DNA of 7,627 nt, taken from positions 1 through 7,627 of the forward strand of contig JAITVX010000032.1 in the NCBI GenBank assembly GCA_031285575.1, given 5' to 3'. Origin of the DNA: Bacteroidales bacterium (GTDB lineage Bacteria; Bacteroidota; Bacteroidia; Bacteroidales; VadinHA17). The notes below the pieces were generated by a model. The model did not search any database, had not been told where the DNA came from, and was given only the letters and a program-made list of their open reading frames with translations. Made by a program: the position numbers and the translations under genes. Of this stretch, positions 1 to 6,734 are shown piece by piece; position 1 is the stretch's first letter; each line of letters begins with the position of its first letter.

Positions 1-1
1 C

Positions 2-66
2 GTGCACCTCGGAGGACCATGCGAGCACCTCTGAGGACCAAACATGCACTCCGGAACACCTCACCG
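2..66. repeat. Degenerate 21-bp tandem repeat
   Basis: Three copies of a 16-base core are spaced exactly 21 bases apart: GCACCTCGGAGGACCA at 4-19, GCACCTCTGAGGACCA at 25-40, and a diverged copy GCACTCCGGAACACCT at 46-61. Copies 1 and 2 differ at one base. The third is followed by a short inverted repeat (ACACC 56-60 and GGTGT 68-72) and by GCAATGACG at 73-81. The array starts at the window edge and may continue to the left. It lies outside any gene I can support. Its function is not known to me; it resembles non-coding intergenic repeats. Confidence 0.6.
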
Positions 67-210
67 GGGTGTGCAATGACGAAAACAAAGCCTGCCGCAT
101 AAAATTTCGTGCGTTTGCCCCGGAAATATTCAAAACCGAAGTGCATGAAAAATATATTTCATTAACTTTACGACCTTGTTTTTAAAAAAAATCCGAATAA
201 TTGCTGCAAT

Positions 211-561
211 ATGAATTACAACTTTATAGATCCGGAGTACCTGGAGTCGGTTACCGGAAACGACATTTCGGTTATTACAGAGATTGTTAACATGTTTAAA
301 TGTCAGATTGCCGAATTTCATGAAGAGATGAAATTGCTTTATTCAAAAAACGAATACCGGGAGCTTGGCTTGCTTGCGCACAAGGCAAAATCATCTGTGG
401 CAATTATGGGCATGTCTGCACTTGCCGATATGCTGAAAGCCTTTGAACTCTCGGCAAAAGAGAGCCGCAATGCAGAAACATACGAAGCATATATCGACAG
501 GTTTTATGCAGACACACAGGCAGCCGTATCGGAGCTTAACGACTATTTAAGTAAAAAATAA
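211..561 (+). CDS. HPt domain histidine phosphotransfer protein
   Basis: This is a 116-residue, single-domain protein that looks like a stand-alone histidine-containing phosphotransfer (HPt) protein. HPt proteins relay a phosphoryl group between receiver domains in multi-step His-Asp phosphorelays in the cytoplasm. The signature is residues 54-68, LLAHKAKSSVAIMGM, which matches the HPt helix pattern (A)HxLKGxSxxxG; His57 is the expected phosphorylated residue and Lys60 and Gly67 fit conserved positions. The rest reads as amphipathic helices, as expected of a four-helix bundle, with no signal peptide or membrane segment. The length fits a lone HPt domain. The first ATG (211) directly precedes the fold. 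Upstream there are only poor matches to the Bacteroidota -7 element (TATATTTC 153-160, TAACTTTA 163-170). The next gene starts 31 bases downstream on the same strand, so co-transcription is possible. No histidine kinase or response regulator is visible nearby. Confidence 0.82.
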   Translation: MNYNFIDPEYLESVTGNDISVITEIVNMFKCQIAEFHEEMKLLYSKNEYRELGLLAHKAKSSVAIMGMSALADMLKAFELSAKESRNAETYEAYIDRFYADTQAAVSELNDYLSKK

Positions 562-592
562 CTCATTAATACACTTTAAACAACTAACCGTT

Positions 593-2218
593 ATGATTAA
601 AATATTAGGAAAACTTGCTGTAATTATTTTTTGTTTCAGTTTTCATGCAACAGGGCTTTTTTCACAGTCGAAAGGCATCAGGACAATTACCGAAGACGAA
701 CTGAGACTCCATCTCGAGTTTCTTGGCGCCAGAGAGTTCAGAGGAAGGGAAACACCGTCGCACGAGTTGGATATTGCTTCCTTATACATCGCAAACTGGG
801 CTAAACATAACGGATTGAAACCGGTTATGGAAAACGGTTCATATTATCAGAATGTACCGCTTAATGTTACGTCTGTATCAAAATCGGGCACAAAACTGAC
901 AGTGGAAAGAAATGGCATGGAAACGGTATGGTATTTCGGGAAATCTTTCGGAGGCAATTTCACATCAAACGGGTCATATTCGGGCAGTGTGGTATTTGCA
1001 GGTTCCGACATCAACGAACTCAAAAATACCGACCTGAGAAACAAAATCATAATAATTACCGACGACCAGCTGCCGGCAGGAGGCGTGGAGCCAAGCCCCT
1101 GGCTTAATACGCGCCTTGAACCGAAACTGACTTTCTTCAGAGAAAAGGGAGCTTCGGCAGTGCTGGCAATAGCAAGCCCCGAAAAACAGGAAAGGATTTC
1201 AACCCCGTCGGGCTTTTACGACTACATCCCGACAGGGCGGCTCGGAACAGTTTACGAATCGCAAAGAACATCGGCAACAACTGCATCTGTCAGCTCACAA
1301 CGGCCGCCGTTGCCCTTTACCGTTGCCGAAATAAACCATAAGCTCGCCGCAGTGCTGATGGGGATAAGCGAGACCGAAGTAAAATCGCTGTTTGCCGACC
1401 AGCGGACAGGGAAACCCCTTAAACCGATAGAATACACCGAAGTGTTTGCCCGGCTCGACGCTGCTGTTGATTTATACAAGTCATCTGCCCGCAATGTTGT
1501 TGCCATAATTGAAGGCTCCGACCCTGTTCTGAAAAACGAATACATTGTAATAAGCGGTCATCACGACGGCAGGGGGATAGACGACGGAGAAATAATTCCG
1601 GGAGCCGACGATAACCTGACCGCATGTGTAGGACTAATGGAAATAGGACAGGCGCTGCTTGTCGAAAAACCTAAACGGTCGGTAATTCTTGTATGGGTTT
1701 GCGGCGAAGAACAGCTAATGCACGGATCGCACTACTTTGTCAATAACTGTCCGGTTCCGGTAGAAAAAATCACCGCCTGCCTTAATATGGACATGCTGGG
1801 ACGAAACGCCACCGATTCGCTGTTCCTTATCGGCTCCGACCTGCTAAGCTCCGAGCTCGACAGGGCTATAACAAAAGTAAACAATACAGCCGGAATAAGG
1901 TTCGGGTTCGACTACCGCTATTCCGACGTAAGGCATCCGCAAAGACTTTATTTCAGAAGCGACCACTATCCTTTCGTAAGGTTCGGTATCCCGTCTGTAT
2001 GGTTTTTCTGCGGCTTAACAAACGACTATCATACATACAGGGATGCTTTGGAATTTATTGACTATAAAAAATTCCTGAAAGCCACAAAACTGGTTTACCT
2101 CGCCGCCATGGAAGTAGGAAACATGAAAGAACTTCTTAAACTCGACGTCAACCCTGCCGTTACCTCCCGCGGTGCACACAACCTGAAGGAACCCAGCCTG
2201 TACCAGACGCCGCAATAG
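593..2218 (+). CDS. Secreted M28 family zinc peptidase with PA-like insert
   Basis: This 541-residue protein is a family M28 co-catalytic di-zinc exopeptidase, probably an aminopeptidase. Residues 1-25 form a Sec-type signal peptide (basic start MIKILGK, then a hydrophobic run ending near LFSQ). No lipobox is seen, so a periplasmic or released protein is likely. Residues about 115-260 look like a protease-associated (PA) domain. The catalytic domain spans about 300-520 with all expected residues: His323 and Asp325 in SGHHDG, the bridging Asp in GADDN (339/340), Glu372 as general base and Glu373 as ligand in CGEEQ, Asp400 in NMDMLG, and His480 in DYHTYRD. It should therefore be active. The exact substrate cannot be read from the sequence. 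It follows the HPt gene by 31 bases and converges on a second M28 gene. The start ATG at 593 is supported by the signal peptide immediately after it. Confidence 0.9.
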   Translation: MIKILGKLAVIIFCFSFHATGLFSQSKGIRTITEDELRLHLEFLGAREFRGRETPSHELDIASLYIANWAKHNGLKPVMENGSYYQNVPLNVTSVSKSGTKLTVERNGMETVWYFGKSFGGNFTSNGSYSGSVVFAGSDINELKNTDLRNKIIIITDDQLPAGGVEPSPWLNTRLEPKLTFFREKGASAVLAIASPEKQERISTPSGFYDYIPTGRLGTVYESQRTSATTASVSSQRPPLPFTVAEINHKLAAVLMGISETEVKSLFADQRTGKPLKPIEYTEVFARLDAAVDLYKSSARNVVAIIEGSDPVLKNEYIVISGHHDGRGIDDGEIIPGADDNLTACVGLMEIGQALLVEKPKRSVILVWVCGEEQLMHGSHYFVNNCPVPVEKITACLNMDMLGRNATDSLFLIGSDLLSSELDRAITKVNNTAGIRFGFDYRYSDVRHPQRLYFRSDHYPFVRFGIPSVWFFCGLTNDYHTYRDALEFIDYKKFLKATKLVYLAAMEVGNMKELLKLDVNPAVTSRGAHNLKEPSLYQTPQ

Positions 2219-2233
2219 GCAGCATCACCTGCC
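2218..2233. terminator. Possible small hairpin between convergent genes
   Basis: GGCAG (2218-2222) and CTGCC (2229-2233) can form a 5-bp stem with a 6-base loop, spanning both stop codons of the convergent M28 genes. There is no T run on either side, so this is a weak candidate for a shared terminator. CTGCC could pair instead with GGCAG a little further right. Confidence 0.2.
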
Positions 2234-3772
2234 GCCGGGCATTGCGGGCTTGGCAGGCAGCTTAACATGCCTGTTTGCGGCATTCCATGCAAAGGCCGCG
2301 GTAATTACGGCATTATGTCTCAAGTCGGTCATATCAAGCCTGTCGTACGTGTCCATAACCGTATGGTAGCCCCGCCCGTATTCAATACCGTCCTGTATGA
2401 ACTGGAAGCCGGGCAGGCCAAGGTTGTCGAATGCAAGATGGTCGGTGCCACCGGTATAGTTTGGCGATATTGTTGCCATGCCCATATCGGCAAACGGTTT
2501 CATCCACTGCTCAAATATGGGCCTCACAAGGTCGTTTTCCTGCAGGTATATGCCGCGGTATTTTCCGGTGCCGTTATCCATGTTGAAGTATCCCGCAAAC
2601 TTGTCGAAGCCCGGTTTGCGTTCCTTTGTTACCGGGTTGCCAAGATGCCTGTTGGCATAAAACCTTGAGCCGAACAGCCCCTGCTCTTCGCCTCCCCACA
2701 GAGCAACACGTATTGTCCGTTTGGGAGATGCATTAAGGGCTTTCAGTATCCTCAGGGCTTCCACCATAACAACGCAGCCCGATGCATTGTCGGCAGCGCC
2801 TGTTCCGCCGTGCCACGAATCAAGATGCGCTCCTATCATCACCACCTCATCCTTCAAAACCTTATCCGTACCGGTTATTTCGCCAAACACATTATATACC
2901 GTAGGGCTGTCGAAAAAACTGTTCTGTATCTCAACCTCCATCTCAACTGCAACACCGTGCTGCAAAAGCCGCTCTATTCTTCCGTGGGCTTCCACAGCCA
3001 AATTAAGCTGCGCAACTGGCTCCACACCGGCTGTCTTTCTGTATGGCCGGCCGGCCGACCTTACAACATTAAACATTCCGCCGTTGTTCAGAACCACCGC
3101 AACCTTTTCGCTGTTCATAAACTCATTTATTTTGTTCCTCAACTCAATAGCCTGCGCTGCAGGGTTACCTGCCTGTGGCCTGGCTGCCTGCATGTTTGCA
3201 CGCGACGCCGACATTGCCCGGAGCTGCTCGCTGCTTAACCGCGAGGCCAGGGGCTCAAAGCTTACTTCATATTGCTGGAGCGACGAAAGCAGTACAATTT
3301 TGCCAGCCAGTGCGCCCCTGTACTTTGCAAAATCTGCCTCCGACCGTATATCTACATAAACAACCCCGCCTCTCACTGCGCCATTCGTGCTGCCCGTCCA
3401 GGCCATTGGGTTGCATGCAAAGTTTGCATAATACGGCGCCGTCATGGCAGCATACGTCTTTAGGTTGTCCCAGCCCGACATCTCAATATCGCCGGCAGCT
3501 TCAATCCTTACATTCTGAAATCCCAGTTCCTTCATTGTTTTTTCAGCCCATTCCATCCCTCGCCTGAAACCGGAAGAACCTGTGAGCCTTGGCCCCGTAA
3601 GGTCGGTAAGCCCGTAGGCAAAATTCTCAACCTGCGAATTTTTCAGCCCCTCCTGCTTTATTTTATACATCATTTCAAGGTCAATATTTTCACTCTGCGA
3701 CAGCAGTATTGCCGGCATAATGAACATCATAAACAACGCCGTGGTCAGATTTTTTTGTTTCATAGCAATCAT
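2225..3772 (-). CDS. Secreted M28 family zinc peptidase (second, distinct)
   Basis: This 515-residue M28 metallopeptidase should act outside the cytoplasm. Residues 4-26 form a signal peptide (MKQKN, hydrophobic core, then LLSQ). Met4 (ATG at 3763) could be the true start instead of Met1, because it gives a more standard signal peptide. A PA-like region is placed at about 130-270, containing an Ala/Gln/Arg-rich stretch (187-210). The M28 core has every expected zinc and catalytic residue: His316 and Asp318 in GAHLDSW, Asp328 in GAADNASG, Glu362 and Glu363 in WGGEEQGLFGS, Asp399 in NMDNGTG, and His470 in GRGYHTVMDTYD. The motifs resemble the carboxypeptidase Q-like branch of M28 more than those of the neighbouring M28, so this is not a recent tandem duplicate. 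Substrate is unknown. Its stop codon is 6 bases from that of the convergent gene. A TACTTTTG element lies 19 bases upstream of the start. Confidence 0.9.
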   Translation of the reverse strand: MIAMKQKNLTTALFMMFIMPAILLSQSENIDLEMMYKIKQEGLKNSQVENFAYGLTDLTGPRLTGSSGFRRGMEWAEKTMKELGFQNVRIEAAGDIEMSGWDNLKTYAAMTAPYYANFACNPMAWTGSTNGAVRGGVVYVDIRSEADFAKYRGALAGKIVLLSSLQQYEVSFEPLASRLSSEQLRAMSASRANMQAARPQAGNPAAQAIELRNKINEFMNSEKVAVVLNNGGMFNVVRSAGRPYRKTAGVEPVAQLNLAVEAHGRIERLLQHGVAVEMEVEIQNSFFDSPTVYNVFGEITGTDKVLKDEVVMIGAHLDSWHGGTGAADNASGCVVMVEALRILKALNASPKRTIRVALWGGEEQGLFGSRFYANRHLGNPVTKERKPGFDKFAGYFNMDNGTGKYRGIYLQENDLVRPIFEQWMKPFADMGMATISPNYTGGTDHLAFDNLGLPGFQFIQDGIEYGRGYHTVMDTYDRLDMTDLRHNAVITAAFAWNAANRHVKLPAKPAMPGGR

Positions 3773-3791
3773 AATTTAATTTCAACAGCGT

Positions 3792-3799
3792 CAAAAGTA
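3792..3799 (-). promoter_or_regulatory. Putative Bacteroidota -7 element for the M28 gene
   Basis: On the minus strand the sequence reads TACTTTTG, a full match to the Bacteroidota TAnnTTTG -7 element, ending 19 bases before the ATG at 3772. This would give a leader of roughly 12-16 bases. A TTTG is present upstream, but only 13 bases away instead of the usual 19-21, so the -33 box is not convincing. Confidence 0.42.
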
Positions 3800-3888
3800 T
3801 TTTTTTAAACATCAAATACCTTGAGACAATCAGTTTTTAACACTGTTTAACACACCCCGGTTGACTTCTATAGCAATGACGGACGTAC

Positions 3889-3910
3889 TGCATATGGCTG
3901 CAGCCATGCA
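3889..3910. repeat. Dyad hairpin TGCAT-GGCTG/CAGCC-ATGCA
   Basis: Left arm TGCAT (3889-3893) and GGCTG (3896-3900) pair with CAGCC (3901-3905) and ATGCA (3906-3910), giving a 10-bp inverted repeat with a 2-base bulge (AT) on the left. The core ATGGCTGCAGCCAT (3894-3907) is a perfect 14-base palindrome. No T run follows, so it is not a standard terminator. Related words CGGACGT...GCAT occur on both sides (3880-3893 and 3921-3934), which suggests repeat-derived DNA. Confidence 0.45.
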
Positions 3911-3962
3911 CGACAGCTGCCGGACGTCAGGCATGCAATTTCATTATGATTGACAAAATCGA

Positions 3963-4024
3963 CCTGCGAGGCACGAAGCGTGACAAAGCAATCCGGCTCC
4001 CGGTGGCTGAGCCTGTCGAAGCAC
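3963..4024. repeat. Probable dispersed intergenic repeat
   Basis: The stretch contains GCGAGGCACGAAGCGTGACA (3966-3985) followed by AAGCAATCCGG, then GGTGGCTGAGCCTGTCGAAG at 4002-4021. Both words resemble repeats I recall from intergenic DNA of many environmental bacterial genomes, Bacteroidota included (the GTCATTGCGAGG...GACGAAGCAATC type and the GGCTGAGCCTGTCGAAG type). GCAATGACG at 3873-3881, the reverse complement of the usual CGTCATTGC end, may mark a degenerate partner end. The same nonamer occurs at 73-81. Recognition is from memory, and the copy number in this genome is unknown. Confidence 0.5.
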
Positions 4025-4320
4025 AGCCTAAGGGGAAGTTGAGACATCCATATGCCTGTTTTCCGAAGAAGTCTGATAGACATAAATTGGAAAATACAGT
4101 TTAACTGGTGCAGGGACACCTCCTGCGCTGGTTGCTTTTCAATACACACAACAATTTCCCGAAGAAGTATATTACAGTTTAGCTGAAAAAGAATAGGCAT
4201 GGCTTGCAACACCTGCAACACATGGGTTGCAACAAAGCACAACACCGGCCTGGTTTTGCCGGGCCAGGCTCCGTGCATGCAAAAAGGATAAAAGCCAAGC
4301 CCTGTCTTCGCATCCATGCT

Positions 4321-4353
4321 ATTGCCAATATTCATAAAAGATTAATATATTTG
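4321..4353 (+). promoter_or_regulatory. Putative promoter of the POT transporter gene
   Basis: TATATTTG (4346-4353) matches the Bacteroidota -7 consensus TAnnTTTG in full. ATTG (4321-4324) lies 21 bases upstream and matches three of four bases of the -33 TTTG box. The start would fall near 4360, leaving a leader of about 60 bases. A small inverted repeat, CGCCA (4358-4362) and TGGCG (4369-4373), sits at or just after the expected transcription start and could be a leader hairpin or operator. Confidence 0.6.
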
Positions 4354-4422
4354 TGCCCGCCATGCTGTTGGCGTATGTAAAACACTTTATTGAAATATCA
4401 GAAAACACTAAAAACATAACTT

Positions 4423-6240
4423 ATGCTTAAAAATCATCCCAGGGGACTTCTTGTTGCGTTCTTTGCCAATATGGGCGAACGGTTCGGCTTTTATACCATG
4501 ATGGCTATTCTTGTACTGTTTCTTCAGGCGCGGTTTGGCCTTTCAACCGAAAAAGCCGGCACAATATACAGCTGGTTTTATTTCAGCATATATGCCCTTG
4601 CCCTGCTTGGAGGCATACTTGCCGACGCAACAAAAAAGTACAAGATGGTTATATTCTTCGGCATTCTGATAATGTTTGCAGGCTATGCGGCGCTGGCCGT
4701 ACCCGGCCTGTCGCTGGCGGTTACCGAGGCGGCGCTGCTTACAATAGCTCTGGGCAACGGGCTTTTCAAGGGCAACCTGCAGGCTGTGGTAGGCCAGATG
4801 TACGACGCCCCCAAGTATGCCAAACTTCGCGATTCGGCATTCATGATCTTTTACATGGGTATCAATATCGGTGCGTTCTTTGCACCGTTTGCCGCCATCG
4901 GAATACGTAACTGGTGGCTTGGCATAAACGGTTTTGCGCACGACGGCAGCCTGCCTTCGCTGTGCCACCAGTTTCTCGACGGAAAGCTTGCCGACGTTTC
5001 CGTATTGCAGACCCTGGCCAGTGAGGCAAGCCTTAACGGTAATGTTGCCGACCTGCAGGCATTTGCCAACAACTACCTTAATGTTTTTGCCAAAGGCTAT
5101 AACTATGCGTTTGGCATTGCCGCTGGAGCAATGATCGTTTCGCTTCTGGCCTATGTATTGTTCAATAAACTGCTTCCCGACAGGGATGTAAGGAAAACAG
5201 ACGCCCGCGACAGGATGGGGTTTAACCCTGCCGCCCTTGCCGTGGCTGCCGCAGCTGCGCTGGTTACGGCATTTGCACTTCATTTCATACCCGCCGTGGG
5301 CTGGGCTTCGGGAGGAGCGATTGGCCTCTTTGCAGGGTTTGTTACGTGGATAGTAATGGCGGCAAAGAAGGAAGAAAAGCCGAGAGTAGTGGCGCTGATA
5401 CTTGTTTTTGCCGTTGTAATATTCTTCTGGATGTCGTTCCATCAGAATGGCTTGACACAGACATTTTTTGCAAGAGACTATACCGTAAAACAGGTAGGAG
5501 CCTTCACAAACATATTTTTCACCCTGCCGTCGATGCTTGCGCTGGCAGGCGCCATAGCCGGACTGTTCATGATGCTTAAAGCCGGCATCCGCACAAAGGT
5601 TTCCGGAGGAGCGGTGTTCATCTTCTGCATGCTTCTTAACTCGTACTTTCTTACAGGTTTTCCGGCAGGGCTGTTTTCAAAGATATTCTCTCCGTTTGAA
5701 ACGGTAAACTCCATATCGCCCGAAGTATTCCAGTCGTTCAATCCGCTGTTTATTGTGGGTTTATCGTTTCCTGTTATGGGAGCTTTTGCATGGATGTCGA
5801 GAAAAGGTATTGAGCCATCTACGCCAGGCAAAATAGGTATAGGAATGATTATTGCCGCAGTAGGGTTTGTTGTGGTGCTGTTATCGTCAACAGGTCTGCC
5901 GTCGCCGTCGGAGCTGAACGGCGCCCCAGTTGACGACGCATACAGGGTTTCTCCCTACTGGCTCATAAGCAGCTACCTCATACTCACAGTTGCCGAACTG
6001 TTCCTCAGCCCCATGGGGCTGTCGTTTGTGTCGCGGGTAGCGCCGTCGAGGTTTCAGGGGCTTATGCAGGGCGGATGGCTTCTGGCAACAGCCGTAGGCA
6101 ACAAGCTTCTGTTTGTAGGCTCTATATTGTGGGATAAGGTTGCCCTGAGTTCTCTGTGGCTTGTGTTTATTGTATGCTGCCTTGTTTCGGCTGCATTTAT
6201 CTTCTCTATATTGAAGCGCCTTGAAAAGGCATGTTCATAG
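4423..6240 (+). CDS. POT/PTR2 family proton-dependent oligopeptide transporter
   Basis: This 605-residue inner-membrane protein of the major facilitator superfamily belongs to the POT (PTR2) family, which imports di- and tripeptides with protons. Evidence in order: TM1 with NMGERFGFYTMM (16-27); an MFS loop motif GILADATKKYK (64-74); GNGLFKGNL (111-119), whose Lys116 matches the family's TM4 lysine; FYMGINIGAFFAP (143-155), the PTR2 signature 2; FFWMSFHQNG (334-343); and AELFLSPMGLSFVSRVAP (524-541) with conserved Glu525. About 12-14 hydrophobic helices are visible. The usual ExxER motif of TM1 reads NxxER here: Asn16 replaces the first Glu, while Glu19 and Arg20 are kept. Loops at about 170-225 and 411-440 are longer than the minimal fold. 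The gene stands alone behind its own promoter. The nearby exported peptidases suggest that it takes up their products. Confidence 0.9.
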   Translation: MLKNHPRGLLVAFFANMGERFGFYTMMAILVLFLQARFGLSTEKAGTIYSWFYFSIYALALLGGILADATKKYKMVIFFGILIMFAGYAALAVPGLSLAVTEAALLTIALGNGLFKGNLQAVVGQMYDAPKYAKLRDSAFMIFYMGINIGAFFAPFAAIGIRNWWLGINGFAHDGSLPSLCHQFLDGKLADVSVLQTLASEASLNGNVADLQAFANNYLNVFAKGYNYAFGIAAGAMIVSLLAYVLFNKLLPDRDVRKTDARDRMGFNPAALAVAAAAALVTAFALHFIPAVGWASGGAIGLFAGFVTWIVMAAKKEEKPRVVALILVFAVVIFFWMSFHQNGLTQTFFARDYTVKQVGAFTNIFFTLPSMLALAGAIAGLFMMLKAGIRTKVSGGAVFIFCMLLNSYFLTGFPAGLFSKIFSPFETVNSISPEVFQSFNPLFIVGLSFPVMGAFAWMSRKGIEPSTPGKIGIGMIIAAVGFVVVLLSSTGLPSPSELNGAPVDDAYRVSPYWLISSYLILTVAELFLSPMGLSFVSRVAPSRFQGLMQGGWLLATAVGNKLLFVGSILWDKVALSSLWLVFIVCCLVSAAFIFSILKRLEKACS

Positions 6241-6281
6241 TTTTATATCCAGCTTGTATGGGGAACAAAACAAGCCCCCCC

Positions 6282-6301
6282 GCCCGGCTCCTCAGCCCGG
6301 C
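6282..6301 (+). terminator. Possible GC-rich terminator hairpin after the transporter
   Basis: GCCCGGCT (6282-6289) and AGCCCGGC (6294-6301) can pair at seven of eight positions around the loop CCTC, about 40 bases after the transporter stop codon. No clear T run follows (AAGGGTATTCTTCG), so the terminator role is tentative. GCCCGG recurs at 6322-6327, which may reflect repeat debris. It also lies beyond the 3' end of the minus-strand leucine-rich repeat gene and could serve that side. Confidence 0.35.
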
Positions 6302-6347
6302 AAGGGTATTCTTCGCTTGCTGCCCGGTGCGATTAGTCGTTCATAAA

Positions 6348-6734
6348 TCACTTAAAATACACAGACCATCCATTACCCCTTGCAATACTTAAACCGCTAT
6401 AATCCATATCTATTGCTCCCGGGTTATCAGAAATAAAGGCATTTTTACTATAGGAAAGTGTACTGCTGTTCAGCATTCTGAACAGATTGCTTATTGCTTC
6501 CGTTGATAATTGATTATCTCGGCAATCCAAATCATACAGTGCGGTACAGTTGCGCACGTTTAAATTTGTTAATTGATTGTAGTAGCATAAAAACTTTGTC
6601 AGAGCAGTACAGTTGCTCACATCTAAAGTTGTTATCGATTTGTTATAAGAGCAAGAGAATTCCCTGATATTATCGCCGGTTATGGTTACGGTATATGGAG
6701 GAGTACCTGTATAGGTATGAGATTTTCCATCCAT
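6348..6734 (-). pseudogene. 3' remnant of a leucine-rich repeat protein gene
   Basis: The 128-codon frame encodes the C-terminal part of a Bacteroidota-type leucine-rich repeat (LRR) protein. Two 21-residue units are clear: TTLDVSNCTALTKFLCYYNQL (35-55; here Leu, Asn and Cys hold fixed places) and 56-76, starting TNLNVRNCTA and ending DCRDNQL. A partial unit with FSCSYNKS lies before them. The C-terminal cap (77-128, ending GNGWSVYF) resembles the usual end of this family, so the 3' end appears complete. The 5' side is not. Two codons upstream of the ATG is an in-frame TAG (6743-6741), there is no signal peptide although such proteins are normally exported, and transposase homology begins at about the same place. 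The ATG at 6734 is probably an internal Met, not a real start. The stretch looks AT-richer than the transporter gene. Intact relatives are surface or secreted proteins of uncertain binding role. Confidence 0.68.

Larger units (their letters stand above)
3773..4345. other. Long non-coding intergenic region with repeat debris
   Basis: This is the divergent spacer between the minus-strand M28 gene and the transporter gene, with no gene I can support. It holds a dyad hairpin (3889-3910), a probable dispersed intergenic repeat (3963-4024), and a pair of near-identical words: CCGAAGAAGT at 4063-4072 and 4159-4168, each followed by TACAGTTTA(A/G)CTG (4094-4106 and 4173-4185). A 155-codon minus-strand open frame (4335-3868) crosses these repeats. 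It is Cys- and Leu-rich with no recognisable domain, and I treat it as chance. Confidence 0.55.

Noticed and set aside
1..66. Possible CRISPR array
   Set aside because: The repeat period is 21 bases with a 16-base core and only 5-base gaps, which leaves no room for spacers; no cas genes are present.
2721..3359. 212-codon plus-strand open frame opposite the second M28 gene
   Set aside because: The minus strand carries a complete M28 protein with all catalytic residues; the plus frame is Ser/Thr/Cys-rich shadow sequence.
593..3772. The two M28 genes as a recent inverted duplication
   Set aside because: Their zinc motifs differ in flanking sequence (SGHHDG versus GAHLDSW, DYHTYRD versus GYHTVMD), and I see no extended nucleotide similarity between them.
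3868..4335. 155-codon minus-strand open frame in the long intergenic region
   Set aside because: It crosses the hairpin and dispersed-repeat words, shows no domain or plausible composition (rich in Cys, Leu and His without pattern), and its start lies beside the transporter promoter. Likely chance.
4543..5442. 299-codon minus-strand open frame inside the transporter gene
   Set aside because: It is antisense to strongly conserved POT sequence, has no recognisable domain and is biased by the codon use of the real gene.
6717..6734. ATG at 6717 as a true start of a small IS110-like protein
   Set aside because: These codons are antisense to the LRR gene and lack transposase similarity, which begins at about 6735-6750. 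The frame is simply open across the junction.
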